This document shows, piece after piece, positions 19,124 through 28,018 of a DNA stretch of 64,000 nucleotides. The DNA lies in assembly GCF_000812025.2 (NCBI RefSeq), contig NZ_JWJE02000012.1, positions 28,494-92,493 on the forward strand. Reading direction: 5' to 3'. The notes beneath the pieces were generated by a model. The model did no database searches. It worked only from the letters and a program-made list of their open reading frames with translations, and had not been told where the DNA came from. This DNA is from Bacillus thermotolerans (GTDB lineage: Bacteria > Bacillota > Bacilli > Bacillales > Domibacillaceae). Position 1 is the first letter of the stretch, and every line of letters starts with the position of its first letter. The translations under genes were made by a program, and so were the position numbers.

Positions 19124-19642
19124 TTATTGAGGCTTTACTAAAAATAGTGGTTGACCGTATTCGACTAATTGACCGTCTTTTACCAGTACTTCCACAATTT
19201 CTCCTTGTACTTCTGCCTCAATTTCATTAAAGAGCTTCATCGCTTCCACGATGCAAACAACTGTGTCCTCAGAAACACTGGAGCCCGCTTTCACATATGG
19301 ATCAGCATCTGGAGACGGTGATTGGTAGAATGTTCCTACCATTGGAGAAGTAATTTTATGTAAGTTTTCATCCGTTGCTGGTGTTTCTTGTACAGCTGGT
19401 GCTTCCTGTGCAGCCGGCTGAGCTTCTTCTTTCTTAGCTGGCGCTGCTTGAACTGGTGCAGCAGGCTTTACCGCTGTTTCTTGTACGGCAGCAGGCTGAG
19501 CCGCGGACTCTGCATATGTACCTGAAACGCTTTTTTTCAACTTAACCTTGCTGTTTCCAGATTCAAAAACTAGCTCTGCGATAGATGATTGGTCAACAAG
19601 TTTGATAAGTTCTCTGATTTCCTGTACCTTCATGTTAGACAC
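19124..19642 (-). CDS. accB: Biotin carboxyl carrier protein of acetyl-CoA carboxylase
   Basis: 172 residues. A short N-terminal domain ([24 protein letters not shown]), a long Ala/Pro/Gln-rich linker (about 45-95), and a biotinyl domain with the modification site EAMKLFNEI near residue 138. It carries biotin between AccC and the carboxyltransferase. The ATG follows an AAGGAGTGT-type ribosome site. It is the first gene of accB-accC-yqhY. The 200 bases upstream contain no gene and only the hairpin that ends spoIIIAH. Confidence 0.97.
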   Translation of the reverse strand: MSNMKVQEIRELIKLVDQSSIAELVFESGNSKVKLKKSVSGTYAESAAQPAAVQETAVKPAAPVQAAPAKKEEAQPAAQEAPAVQETPATDENLHKITSPMVGTFYQSPSPDADPYVKAGSSVSEDTVVCIVEAMKLFNEIEAEVQGEIVEVLVKDGQLVEYGQPLFLVKPQ

Positions 19643-19807
19643 TCCTTGAAAAATAATATGTATGCGCTGTCACTGATAAATAACAGCTCGTGAACCCCTA
19701 AGATTGTTGGAGTACACATCATTCATTTTATCTTTTTTTGACTGAATAGGAAACAATAAATCAGAATTTTAATAAAAAATCTTTGACTGTGAGCCTTTCT
19801 TCCCAAT

Positions 19808-19832
19808 AAAAAAAACAGCGGTATTCCCGCTG
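19808..19832 (-). terminator. Terminator of the spoIIIA operon
   Basis: Stem CAGCGG (19816-19821) / CCGCTG (19827-19832) followed on the minus strand by eight T. Confidence 0.8.
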
Positions 19833-19842
19833 CCCTTCTACA

Positions 19843-20427
19843 TTATTGAACAGGCTGAAACTCAACAGCAATCGACTGCTGCTTGCCAAGCTCGTCCTTT
19901 GCTAGACGAATGATTTCATTAGCAGCGGCAGCTGAATGCTCATCGGACTTGATCGTAATTCGAATGCTCTCTCCATCTGCGCGCACAAGCGCATCAGAAT
20001 ATCCTTTTGACTTAATTAATGTTTCCAATACATTCTCTTTCGTTGCAAGCTCAGTGAGCTCCTCCATCTCTTCATAAGCCGCATTTTTTTCTTCTGCCGG
20101 CAGGTCTGCTGAAGCTACTTTAGCCGTCAGCTCCTCCTTCATTTTGTTGCGGTCATCCTGAATCTCTAATCGAAGCATATCAAACGCCTCATCCCCTGCG
20201 GCTTCTGTCACTACTTCCGCTTCTTTTTCCTCAGCTGCACTCTCTTCGCTATCTACCCCAGCTTGGCCATCCGTTCCGTCTCCAGAAGGCTCAGTAGCTG
20301 TTTCTTTCTCAGCAACTGACGCGGTTTCATTCGAAAGCTGCTCCGGTGAAGTAATGTAGTAAACAGACAATACAACAACCAGGCTTAGCATGGTCAAAAG
20401 CCAGACAGTTTGTTTTTTCAATAGCAT
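19843..20427 (-). CDS. spoIIIAH: Stage III sporulation protein AH
   Basis: Mother-cell membrane protein that meets forespore SpoIIQ across the intermembrane space to form the feeding-tube channel. 194 residues: a single N-terminal membrane segment (about 7-25), a low-complexity acidic linker rich in Glu, Ala and Thr (about 30-75), and a C-terminal ring-building domain similar to YscJ/FliF (about 95-194). The linker makes it shorter than the 218 residues of B. subtilis. Its start overlaps the spoIIIAG stop by one base (TAATG). Last gene of the operon. Confidence 0.95.
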   Translation of the reverse strand: MLLKKQTVWLLTMLSLVVVLSVYYITSPEQLSNETASVAEKETATEPSGDGTDGQAGVDSEESAAEEKEAEVVTEAAGDEAFDMLRLEIQDDRNKMKEELTAKVASADLPAEEKNAAYEEMEELTELATKENVLETLIKSKGYSDALVRADGESIRITIKSDEHSAAAANEIIRLAKDELGKQQSIAVEFQPVQ

Positions 20428-21068
20428 TACACATCCTCCTTTGGTTTCCTTGGCATGACTGCCACGCGGTGACTCGGTACATTTAATGCCCTTGTGACCG
20501 ATTCAATGATCCATTTTTTGACTTGAATATTTTCTGCTCCTTCAGCAACAACTAATACTCCGCGTATATCCGGCTTTTTCACCTCCAGCACAACAGGCTC
20601 CTCTCCGTCCCCTTTCTTAACAGTTACCAATTCTTCATCCTGTGTTTGATCCCGAACGGTCCGCTCCCCGCCTTTCGTATCTTCTTCTTTTGTTTCCTGT
20701 GCTTTCACGGCAGTATTCTTCTCAAGTACTTTTTTTTCAGACGCTTCTACCGTGACAACGACTGATACATTGCTCACACCGGCGATTTGCTCCAACGCCT
20801 CCTTCAGGTCCTCTTCATAGGCTGCTTCGAAATCTTCCGGTGGGGGCTGTGTTTGTTCACCTGCCGCTTCAGAGGCTTCTCCTGGGAGAACAGTCTCGAT
20901 TTCCTTCTTGCCTTGCCAATCACTGAGAAACATGAAGCTGATGCCTAATACGACGGCGATCATCATCCATTTTGTTTTGTTGTTAAGCGGCTTTTCCTGC
21001 TTCTCTTCTGTTTCCTTGGATGAAAATAATGATTGCAGCCATCCTGAGCGGCTTTTTTTGTCACTCAA
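20427..21068 (-). CDS. spoIIIAG: Stage III sporulation protein AG
   Basis: 213 residues. One membrane segment (KWMMIAVVLGISFMFLSDW, about 32-50), then a periplasm-like region with FEAAYEEDLKEALEQIAGVSNVSVVVTVEAS and IRGVLVVAEGAENIQVKKWI, the ring-building motif shared with secretion-system ring proteins. In other bacilli it forms a large ring in the SpoIIIA-SpoIIQ channel. The insert between the two halves of the motif is charged and variable. It overlaps spoIIIAF by eight bases. Confidence 0.95.
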   Translation of the reverse strand: MSDKKSRSGWLQSLFSSKETEEKQEKPLNNKTKWMMIAVVLGISFMFLSDWQGKKEIETVLPGEASEAAGEQTQPPPEDFEAAYEEDLKEALEQIAGVSNVSVVVTVEASEKKVLEKNTAVKAQETKEEDTKGGERTVRDQTQDEELVTVKKGDGEEPVVLEVKKPDIRGVLVVAEGAENIQVKKWIIESVTRALNVPSHRVAVMPRKPKEDV

Positions 21069-21666
21069 GGCTGTCCCCCTCCTCTACCATATGAATATTC
21101 AACTGCTCCTCGGAAATATTCCACTTTTGTGATAGAAATGAAGCAATCTTATTTTCAAGCCCTTCCTCCTCCTGTTCCTGTGACTGAATAGCGACCTCCT
21201 CTACCGGCTTCATCGTCTCCCTGGCCGATAGCGAAGCAACATATACGTCAATATGTTCAATGCTTTCAGGAAGTGAATTCTCCCAGCTGCTCACCTTAAT
21301 ATCTACTTCTACAATTTTCCTTTGAAAGGCTTGTTCCACTTCCTCCTGCACCAGCTCTTTCATCTGCTGCTCACTGCTTTTTAGAATAAAAAGTTCTCTT
21401 GAATTCTCCAAACTGCTTTGCTTATCTACCGTAATGACAGAGGCTTGCTCGTTCGTCATCACTCCGTCTGCCCATTTCGTCAGCTCCTGTTCTGCATCAA
21501 CAGAAAATATTTTCCACAACGGCTGCAGCATAACAAACAAGAGTAAAAGACCTACAGCGATCTTGGCGTATTGCTGGAAGCTGTTAGACGGCAGCAAAGC
21601 ATCCATCACTGCAGCCAGCAAAATAAAGACAATGACATCTGTCAGCCAATCTGTTAAGATATCCAT
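21061..21666 (-). CDS. spoIIIAF: Stage III sporulation protein AF
   Basis: 201 residues. Two N-terminal membrane segments (about 7-25 and 33-52; VGLLLLFVMLQPLWKIF) followed by a soluble domain that also resembles the ring-building fold (about 85-175). It is a component of the SpoIIIA-SpoIIQ channel. It starts 17 bases after spoIIIAE and overlaps spoIIIAG, consistent with coupled translation. Confidence 0.93.
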   Translation of the reverse strand: MDILTDWLTDVIVFILLAAVMDALLPSNSFQQYAKIAVGLLLLFVMLQPLWKIFSVDAEQELTKWADGVMTNEQASVITVDKQSSLENSRELFILKSSEQQMKELVQEEVEQAFQRKIVEVDIKVSSWENSLPESIEHIDVYVASLSARETMKPVEEVAIQSQEQEEEGLENKIASFLSQKWNISEEQLNIHMVEEGDSLE

Positions 21667-21682
21667 CTTTTCGTTCCTTCCT

Positions 21683-22879
21683 TCACCGGATCATCATCGT
21701 AACGTTACTGGCGGCAACGAGAATAACGATAGAAACGAAAAACATAAAAGAGACAATCACTAAGGCGGCAAATATATACGTCATGTTTCTCCCGATAATT
21801 TCCAAACACTCTGATACCACTTCATCGCCAAGCGGCTGTAAAATGGCACCTGCCACCCGGTAGACGATGACAAGTACTAAAATCTTTAAAGCTGGAAAAG
21901 CGACAATAAGAAGTAAAATCCCTGCACCTGCTACCCCGATGGTATTCTTTAAAAGCAAAGAGGCACTCATCACCGTATCTGCTGCTTCAGTAAACATCCT
22001 GCCGACAACCGGAATAAAGTTCCCTGCAAAAAATTTAGCTGTTCGAATCGCAAGCCCATCCGTCACTGCTGCCGCTGTCCCCTGTATGGAAACAACAGCT
22101 AAATACACGGCCATAAATGCACTTAATAAACCGATACTGCCCTTACGGAGCAAGTCCGCCAGCTTTGTAGCCTTATAGCGGGCAGAGAAGACGCTGACCA
22201 GGCTGAGCAAGGTGGAAAAGAACAAAAGAGGTAGAATAATTTTCTGCGCGGCCATTCCTCCTGCATTCATAAGAAAGATGACTAACGGATGAAAAACAGC
22301 AGCGGACACAGCACCTCCTGTAGAAGCAAGCAAAGCCAAGAGAATAGGCATCAGCGCCAGCAAGAAGTTCACCATATAATCAACGGCCTCTGTCGCATAG
22401 TTGATCGCCAAGCGAAAACTGTTTAGCGCTAAAATCAGGAGCACCATTAGGACAACACTATAGGCCGTTTTACTGACCGTTCCTTGCTCAAACGCATTTT
22501 GAAGTGTCTGCAAGAAAGCGGAAAAAACCGTCAGCAGCACCAACGTGCCCAGCAGCTTCCCATTGGCGGCCAATTCATGAAACATGAAGCTTAATATCCC
22601 TTTCACCCACGCTTCCATCGAGAAGGCTTGTCCATCTTTCAGCAATTCTGTCAGCGGCTTCTTCTCCATGCCGGGCAAGTATTGACCGTAAGTGCTTATC
22701 AGCCTGTCCCAATGAACGGAAAGGTCGTTGATCCCCAGCTGTTCCATCTGTTCCTCTGCCGCCGTCTGAAGTGTCTCGTTCGGGTCGACAGGCGCCTCTT
22801 CTGTCTCTGCATGCACACACACTTTTGGTATAAATAAAAGCAGGCAAAGCAGCAATGTAATTTTTATATAAAGCCGCAT
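21683..22879 (-). CDS. spoIIIAE: Stage III sporulation protein AE
   Basis: 398 residues, close to 399 in B. subtilis. A cleavable-looking signal peptide (about 1-25, ending VHAETEE) is followed by an amphipathic stretch and about seven to eight membrane segments from residue 95 onward. It is the large polytopic membrane component of the SpoIIIA channel and is needed for sigma-G activity in the engulfed forespore. It lies between spoIIIAD and spoIIIAF with short gaps. Confidence 0.94.
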   Translation of the reverse strand: MRLYIKITLLLCLLLFIPKVCVHAETEEAPVDPNETLQTAAEEQMEQLGINDLSVHWDRLISTYGQYLPGMEKKPLTELLKDGQAFSMEAWVKGILSFMFHELAANGKLLGTLVLLTVFSAFLQTLQNAFEQGTVSKTAYSVVLMVLLILALNSFRLAINYATEAVDYMVNFLLALMPILLALLASTGGAVSAAVFHPLVIFLMNAGGMAAQKIILPLLFFSTLLSLVSVFSARYKATKLADLLRKGSIGLLSAFMAVYLAVVSIQGTAAAVTDGLAIRTAKFFAGNFIPVVGRMFTEAADTVMSASLLLKNTIGVAGAGILLLIVAFPALKILVLVIVYRVAGAILQPLGDEVVSECLEIIGRNMTYIFAALVIVSFMFFVSIVILVAASNVTMMIR

Positions 22880-22921
22880 ACTGACTCACCGCCTTTCCCC
22901 GGCCGCTTTTTCCATTGCTGC

Positions 22922-23314
22922 TTAATTTCCTGGAATCATCGTCAGAATCGTCTCTATCAATAAGGTTAAAATCGGGACAGCCATTGACAGAATAATGATC
23001 TTGCCTGCTAGTTCCATTTTCGCGGCCAATGCTTCTTGACCAGCATCTTTTGATATTTGAGCGGCAAATTCCGCAATATAGGAGACTCCTATAATTTTCA
23101 GGATTGTTTCTACATATACCATCTCTAGCTGAGCGCGGGCGGCCAGCTTTTGAATTAATAGAATGATCCCCGCCATTCGATCAGCTAAAAATAGAAACAA
23201 GCTGCTTCCAACGAATAGAACGAGCAAAAAAGCGAAAATGGGCTGTTGCTCTTGAAGAAGAAGAACTAAGAACACAGTTACGAGAACAACAGCAGCTATT
23301 TGAATAATTTCAAT
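22922..23314 (-). CDS. spoIIIAD: Stage III sporulation protein AD, apparent ATT start
   Basis: Small membrane protein of the SpoIIIA complex with three to four hydrophobic segments and the conserved block MVYVETILKIIGVSYIAEFAAQ. The family start (B. subtilis begins MQIDIVQIVGLGL) aligns with IEIIQIAAVVLVTVF here, but no ATG, GTG or TTG lies in frame at that place. A strong ribosome site, GGAGGAG, stands seven bases before an ATT codon at 23314-23312, which I take as the start, giving 130 residues (133 in B. subtilis). The next usual codon is GTG at 23275, which would cut into the first membrane segment. Confidence 0.8.
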   Translation of the reverse strand: MEIIQIAAVVLVTVFLVLLLQEQQPIFAFLLVLFVGSSLFLFLADRMAGIILLIQKLAARAQLEMVYVETILKIIGVSYIAEFAAQISKDAGQEALAAKMELAGKIIILSMAVPILTLLIETILTMIPGN

Positions 23315-23329
23315 GGTCTCTCTCCTCCA

Positions 23330-23533
23330 TCATTGAAATAGAAATACTTCTTTAATCTTGTCGAATAAATCTTCCATAATGGAAACGACCATAAATAGAA
23401 TGTAGATAAAGCCAAACAGCGTTACCCACTGGGCATATTCTTTCTTGCCTACTTGCTCTAGGATCGTATGGAGGAATGCCACCACTAAGCCGACACCGGC
23501 AATTTTAAAAATCACTTCCACCTCAATCCCCAT
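23330..23533 (-). CDS. spoIIIAC: Stage III sporulation protein AC
   Basis: 67 residues (68 in B. subtilis) with two membrane segments: IFKIAGVGLVVAFLHTIL and WVTLFGFIYILFMVVSIM. It starts MGIEVEVIFK with an AGGAGGAAG ribosome site. A small integral membrane part of the SpoIIIA complex related to SpoIIIAD. Confidence 0.95.
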   Translation of the reverse strand: MGIEVEVIFKIAGVGLVVAFLHTILEQVGKKEYAQWVTLFGFIYILFMVVSIMEDLFDKIKEVFLFQ

Positions 23534-23551
23534 CTTCTTCCTCCTTTTCTG

Positions 23552-24064
23552 CTAAAAAAGCAGAAGTACGATTAACAGCCCCCCAAGCAAACTGAGACTT
23601 CTTATCATATGTCCGTACCTTCTTTGCTTTTCGCGCGCTTCTTCCTCCTGGTGCTCTAAATGACTCATCGCTATGGCAATTTGCTTTTGCTCTGTCAGCC
23701 GGTCATACTTGCCGACGGTTTCTCCAAAATCTATTAGGATGTTCCATTCATTCTGCGTTAATGCCGTTCTTGGCCATACCTGGTTTAAGCTTGCCTTCCA
23801 CGCTTCTTTTGCGTCCCATTCAGTCGACATGAGCAGTTCACTAAAAGAGGCAAACAGCTCGCTCAGCGGCTGAGGCAGTCGTTCGGAAAGCTTTCTTGCT
23901 GATTCATGCAGAGGAGTAAACCCATGTACGATTTCCGCTTCTAATGACTGTAACGCGGTTCTAAGCAAACGGATTTGCTTCGTCCGGTCACTCAGCTTCC
24001 TTGACTGTTCCATGCCTATCCAAAATGAAGCAGTGAGTATCAATAGAATCCCGAGCCATTTCAT
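23552..24064 (-). CDS. spoIIIAB: Stage III sporulation protein AB
   Basis: 170 residues (171 in B. subtilis). A membrane segment at each end (MKWLGILLILTASFWIGM and SLLGGLLIVLLLF) encloses a cytoplasmic helical region with RQIR-like RLLRTALQSLEAEIVHG. The fold resembles type II secretion GspF. The ATG at 24064 overlaps the stop of spoIIIAA as ATGA, so translational coupling replaces a strong ribosome site. Confidence 0.94.
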   Translation of the reverse strand: MKWLGILLILTASFWIGMEQSRKLSDRTKQIRLLRTALQSLEAEIVHGFTPLHESARKLSERLPQPLSELFASFSELLMSTEWDAKEAWKASLNQVWPRTALTQNEWNILIDFGETVGKYDRLTEQKQIAIAMSHLEHQEEEAREKQRRYGHMIRSLSLLGGLLIVLLLF

Positions 24065-24981
24065 CGGCGGACCCCTGTCCAAATCGGCAGTTGACAGCCT
24101 TCCTGATCGAGAACTTTGACAATCCTTTCTCCGTTATGAACTGCCAGTTCAATGAATCGTTCAAATGCACCGCCCTGGATGACCTCCCTCATCATTGGCC
24201 TTCGCATAGTTTCTTCAAGACTGGCCCCATGGGCTGTAACCATTAGAGCTACTCCGGAATTGACCGCTTCAGACAACGCCTGTCCATCTTCCTCCCTGCC
24301 AATTTCGTCGGCTACTAATACTTCAGGACTCATAGAGCGGATCATCATCATCATTCCTTCAGCTTTTGGACAGGCATCCAATACATCTGTCCGCAGTCCG
24401 ACATTCAGCTGGGGGATACCCTTCACACAACCCGCAATTTCTGACCGCTCGTCCACGATGCCGACCTTCACTGGGCTGATCTCTTTTTCTTTTATGCCGG
24501 TGGCTGCTATTCTGGCCAGATCTCTAAGCAAAGTGGTCTTTCCTGATTGGGGAGGTCCGATAATTAAAGTGCTCTTCCAGCCCTCTTCGAAAAGCAAAGG
24601 GACAAAAGGCTCAGCAATGCCAGGCTTTTCTCTGGCTATACGCACATTGTAAGAAGAAAGGTGACGAAGTCCCTTTACTCTGCCTGCCTCTACAAGAACC
24701 TTGCCTGCAAGTCCTACCCGATGTCCGCCTTCTATGGTTAAATAGCCGCACCTTAACTCTTCATCAAGTGCATAGAAAGAGTGCTGGCTTAGTTTGTTAA
24801 TGAGCGCTTGTCCTTCTTCGACTGTCACTACATGTGACAGGTGAAACGGACGGCCAGCAAGCACTTCGACCGGCTTTCCAATGCGCACCCGTATCTCTTC
24901 TATTTCACCCTTCACATGGGGTGGCAGCTCTGCGATCGCTTCCTTTAATGTTTGCGGCAAATAAGCATAGATCACTTCCAT
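24061..24981 (-). CDS. spoIIIAA: Stage III sporulation protein AA (AAA ATPase)
   Basis: 306 residues (307 in B. subtilis). A secretion-type ATPase with Walker A GPPQSGKTT near residue 150, Walker B in EVLVADEIGREED and the sensor-like MVTAHGA. It is thought to energise assembly or transport by the SpoIIIA-SpoIIQ channel from the mother-cell side. The ATG at 24981 follows AAAGGAGGAGA; an in-frame upstream start adds 18 unrelated residues. First gene of the operon, behind a SigE-like promoter. Confidence 0.95.
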   Translation of the reverse strand: MEVIYAYLPQTLKEAIAELPPHVKGEIEEIRVRIGKPVEVLAGRPFHLSHVVTVEEGQALINKLSQHSFYALDEELRCGYLTIEGGHRVGLAGKVLVEAGRVKGLRHLSSYNVRIAREKPGIAEPFVPLLFEEGWKSTLIIGPPQSGKTTLLRDLARIAATGIKEKEISPVKVGIVDERSEIAGCVKGIPQLNVGLRTDVLDACPKAEGMMMMIRSMSPEVLVADEIGREEDGQALSEAVNSGVALMVTAHGASLEETMRRPMMREVIQGGAFERFIELAVHNGERIVKVLDQEGCQLPIWTGVRR

Positions 24982-25023
24982 GAAAGTCTCCTCCTTTTCT
25001 ATCCAATGTATGTCGCCAAACGC

Positions 25024-25053
25024 AATATATGTCACTTCTATCAGTGGATATTC
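25024..25053 (-). promoter_or_regulatory. Candidate SigE promoter of the spoIIIA operon
   Basis: On the minus strand, -35-like GAATATC (25053-25047) and -10-like CATATATT (25031-25024) are 15 bases apart. A second, better -10 match CATACATT lies at 25012-25005 but its spacing to an upstream ATATATT is short. Mother-cell SigE control is established for this operon in B. subtilis; the exact site is inferred. Confidence 0.5.
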
Positions 25054-25089
25054 ACGGGCAAAAAAGAAGAAGCAAACGCGTTAAAAAGC

Positions 25090-25120
25090 AAAAGAGACCG
25101 GGTTCCTTCCGGTCTCTTTT
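25090..25120 (-). terminator. Terminator after the acyl-CoA dehydrogenase-like gene
   Basis: Stem AAAAGAGACCGG with CCGGTCTCTTTT around a short loop; the minus-strand side continues into TTTT. Confidence 0.75.
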
Positions 25121-25126
25121 CATCAT

Positions 25127-26278
25127 TTATTCTGTTTCAGTTTCCTTCATTGCCCGTTCAGCAAGCATTTTATACGTAATGTCATCCATTGGCGGATTGT
25201 GCAAGCCGGCACGGACATTTTGCCAATAGCGGTGTAGAGGATTCTTCTCTGATAAGCTTCTTGCCCCCACAATTCTCATAGCCAAGTCGACTACCGTTAT
25301 TGCTTGATTCGTCACAAAGGTCTTGACTGTACCGATTTCTTCCTTGAAATGATGATGAGGATGTTGTTCATACTGCTCTGCCACGCCGTATAGAAAATGA
25401 CGCGAGGCAAGAAGCAGCGTATCCATCTCACCAATCTGCTGCTGGATAGCCGGGACAGTGCCAATTGGCTTCCCAAGACTGGCCGGTCTGTAACCAGCCG
25501 CAAACTTAACGGCATAGTCCCGAGCCGCCCCGGCGATTCCTAAATAGCAGGCGGGTATATGAAGTGTCCAGCCAGTCCGCCGGCTTTTCTTCTCTTCTGT
25601 CACATATTCATTTAAATAACCAGCGGGCACCTTCACTTCCTTCATAATCAAGTCATGACTTGCTGTTCCTCTCATCGCGACACTGTCCCATGTTTCGCGA
25701 ATGGATACTCCTTCCGCCTCGCGAGGAACCAAAAACACACCTGCCCTATCATCATTTTCTATAGAAGCTGTGACGAAAAGGTAATCTAATACAGGGGCTC
25801 CCGAAGTAAAGGTCTTTTCGCCGGTAATTACATAATATTGCCCGTCAGCTGATAGCTGAGCAGTGGTCGAAGGCTTGGCTCCCCGAAGCGGACTGCCAGC
25901 GTTGCGTTCGCTGGCAGCTGTGTTTATCAGGGCGCCGTCTCTTAGCTCCTTTGTTAAAAATGAGACGACTTCGTTATTCCAGTGCCGATGCTCAGCAAAT
26001 TCCAGAATGGCTCCCATATGCCAGCCAATCGTTAAGGCTGTTGATCCGCACCCCTTTGCTATCTGTTCCTGGCAAGCCAAAAACTCGCTTAACGAGCTTC
26101 CTCCTCCACCGAATTCTTTCGGCAGTGTCAGTTTTGTGTAGCCCATTTTCTTTAGGTCATTAAAGTTATCATAAGGAAAGGAATTCAATTCATCCAGCTG
26201 GCTTTCTCTTTTTTGAAAATCAGACGTTTTCTCTTTTAATTTGCCTAAGATAGAAAGCTCCTGAAAGTTGTGTCTCAT
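25127..26278 (-). CDS. Acyl-CoA dehydrogenase family flavoprotein
   Basis: 383 residues with the three-part acyl-CoA dehydrogenase layout: a helical N-terminal domain (KLTLPKEFGGGGSSLSEFLACQEQIAKG), a middle beta domain with ITGEKTFTSGAPVLDY and WDSVAMRGTASHD (about 150-215), and a C-terminal helical domain. The ending with RYWQNVRAGLHNPPMDD looks more like the flavin-dependent monooxygenase or YdbM-like branch than classical fatty-acid dehydrogenases, so the substrate is unknown. It stands alone between spoIIIAA and efp with its own terminator, a position where B. subtilis has no gene. Confidence 0.8.
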   Translation of the reverse strand: MRHNFQELSILGKLKEKTSDFQKRESQLDELNSFPYDNFNDLKKMGYTKLTLPKEFGGGGSSLSEFLACQEQIAKGCGSTALTIGWHMGAILEFAEHRHWNNEVVSFLTKELRDGALINTAASERNAGSPLRGAKPSTTAQLSADGQYYVITGEKTFTSGAPVLDYLFVTASIENDDRAGVFLVPREAEGVSIRETWDSVAMRGTASHDLIMKEVKVPAGYLNEYVTEEKKSRRTGWTLHIPACYLGIAGAARDYAVKFAAGYRPASLGKPIGTVPAIQQQIGEMDTLLLASRHFLYGVAEQYEQHPHHHFKEEIGTVKTFVTNQAITVVDLAMRIVGARSLSEKNPLHRYWQNVRAGLHNPPMDDITYKMLAERAMKETETE

Positions 26279-26334
26279 CTTTCTCCTTCTTTCTATTATT
26301 TCAATCAGTCTAGTCGGGATTTATGAGGATGTGT

Positions 26335-26368
26335 AAAAAGCTGCTCCTTCTGAAAGGAACAGCTTTTT
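26335..26368 (-). terminator. Terminator after efp
   Basis: Stem AAAAAGCTGCTCCTT (from 26335) with AAGGAACAGCTTTTT to 26368, one mismatch, ending in a T-run on the minus strand. Confidence 0.75.
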
Positions 26369-26379
26369 AGGTTGTTTAA

Positions 26380-26937
26380 TTACGCCCGAGAAACATAGCT
26401 GCCGTCATCTGTGTTGACAACAAGTACGTCGCCTTCGTTAACAAAGAATGGTACTTGGACAGTTAAGCCTGTTTCAACAGTTGCCGGCTTTGTACCGCCG
26501 GAAGCTGTGTCACCTTTGATGCCCGGCTCTGTTTCAACTACTTTTAATTCTACTGTGTTTGGAAGCTCTACTCCAAGTGTTTCTGATCCGTACATCATAA
26601 TAGATACTTCCATATTTTCTTTAAGAAATTTCAGCTCATGTTCAATTTGTGAACCTGGCAATTCAATTTGCTCGTAGGAATCATTATCCATGAATACGTG
26701 CTGGTCGCCATTGGCATATAGGTATTGCATTCTGCGGTGATCAATTTGTGCTTTTCCTACTTTCTCACCCGCGCGGAACGTTTTCTCCTGGATGTTGCCA
26801 TTACGCAAGTTGCGAAGCTTAGAGCGAACAAACGCCGCTCCTTTTCCCGGTTTTACGTGTTGGAAATCAACCACACGCCACAGACCGCCATCTACTTCAA
26901 TTGTTAAACCTGTGCGAAAATCATTAACTGAAATCAT
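26380..26937 (-). CDS. efp: Translation elongation factor P
   Basis: 185 residues. It relieves ribosome stalling at polyproline. Three beta-barrel domains; the tip loop reads [10 protein letters not shown] with lysine at residue 32, the site modified in Bacillus. The C-terminal signature [24 protein letters not shown] is intact. It follows the Xaa-Pro peptidase gene by 19 bases and probably ends the aroQ-papA-efp unit. Confidence 0.97.
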   Translation of the reverse strand: MISVNDFRTGLTIEVDGGLWRVVDFQHVKPGKGAAFVRSKLRNLRNGNIQEKTFRAGEKVGKAQIDHRRMQYLYANGDQHVFMDNDSYEQIELPGSQIEHELKFLKENMEVSIMMYGSETLGVELPNTVELKVVETEPGIKGDTASGGTKPATVETGLTVQVPFFVNEGDVLVVNTDDGSYVSRA

Positions 26938-26956
26938 TTACGTTCCTCCTGTTTCT

Positions 26957-28018
26957 TTAAAGAATGAGTAATTCTTTCGTGGAATGCGTGAGCGTTTCGT
27001 TGCCATTTTTCGTAATTAACGTATCATCTTCAATGCGTACACCGCCAACACCCGGCAAATAAATGCCCGGTTCTACCGTCACAATCATTCCAGGCTCCAG
27101 CACGGTGTCAGAACGGAAGGAAAGAGTCGGCCCTTCATGCACTTCAAGACCGATGCCATGGCCTGTTGAATGGCCAAAGTAGTCGCCGTAGCCTTTTTCC
27201 GCAATATAATCGCGGGTAATAGCGTCTGCCTCTTTACCGGTTAAACCAGCTTTAATCTCTTCCATGCCCTTCATCTGTGCATCCAGTACGACCTGATAAA
27301 TTTCTTTCATCTGTTCAGGTGGCTCGCCAACCGCAACGGTACGGGTAATATCAGAAACATACCCTTTGTAATAAGCTCCGTAATCCAATGTAACCATATC
27401 GCCTGCTTCAATCACTTTATCGCTTGCTACCCCATGTGGGAGAGCAGATCGTTTGCCAGAAGCAACGATGGTATCGAATGAAGAAGAAGCAGCGCCCCAT
27501 TTGCGCATGAAAAATTCCAGTTCATTTGATACCTCAAGCTCTGTCACCCCGGGACGAATAAACTCAATAATATGCTTGAAGGCCGCATCGGCGATATCGG
27601 CCGCTTCCTTTAATATCTTAATCTCTGAATCATCCTTAATCAAGCGCAACTTTTCAATCAGGCCGCTGACTGGAACTAATTCTGCTGAAAAAGCCTTGTT
27701 CATCGTTTCATAAGATTGGAAAGTCGTATGTGCCTTTTCAAATCCGATACGCTTAATGCCCAGCTTTTCCGCCTGTTTCGCTGCTTCTTCGTACAACGGA
27801 CCTTTATGCTCCACAACCTGAAACTCCTTTGCTTGTGCTCCAGCTTGCTCAACGTAACGGAAATCAGTAATGAAAAGTGCTTGATCACTGGAGATAAGTG
27901 CTGCTCCGGCTGTTCCTGTAAAGTTCGTTATATAACGGCGATTGTATGGACTCATAACCAGCAGCCCATCGATCCCTTCCTTCTCCATCAGCGAACGCAG
28001 TTTATCGATCTTTGACAT
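26957..28018 (-). CDS. yqhT: Xaa-Pro aminopeptidase (M24 family)
   Basis: Metallopeptidase removing an N-terminal residue before proline. 353 residues from ATG at 28018 (ribosome site GAGAGGAAG); the longer frame would add 17 residues with no match to the family start MSKIDKLRSLM. A creatinase-like N-terminal domain (about 1-125) precedes the pita-bread catalytic domain with metal ligands in VTLDYGAYYKGYVSDITRTVA, GHSTGHGIGLEVHEGP, VTVEPGIYLPG and GGVRIEDD. The start lies inside the last 17 bases of aroQ. Confidence 0.94.
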   Translation of the reverse strand: MSKIDKLRSLMEKEGIDGLLVMSPYNRRYITNFTGTAGAALISSDQALFITDFRYVEQAGAQAKEFQVVEHKGPLYEEAAKQAEKLGIKRIGFEKAHTTFQSYETMNKAFSAELVPVSGLIEKLRLIKDDSEIKILKEAADIADAAFKHIIEFIRPGVTELEVSNELEFFMRKWGAASSSFDTIVASGKRSALPHGVASDKVIEAGDMVTLDYGAYYKGYVSDITRTVAVGEPPEQMKEIYQVVLDAQMKGMEEIKAGLTGKEADAITRDYIAEKGYGDYFGHSTGHGIGLEVHEGPTLSFRSDTVLEPGMIVTVEPGIYLPGVGGVRIEDDTLITKNGNETLTHSTKELLIL

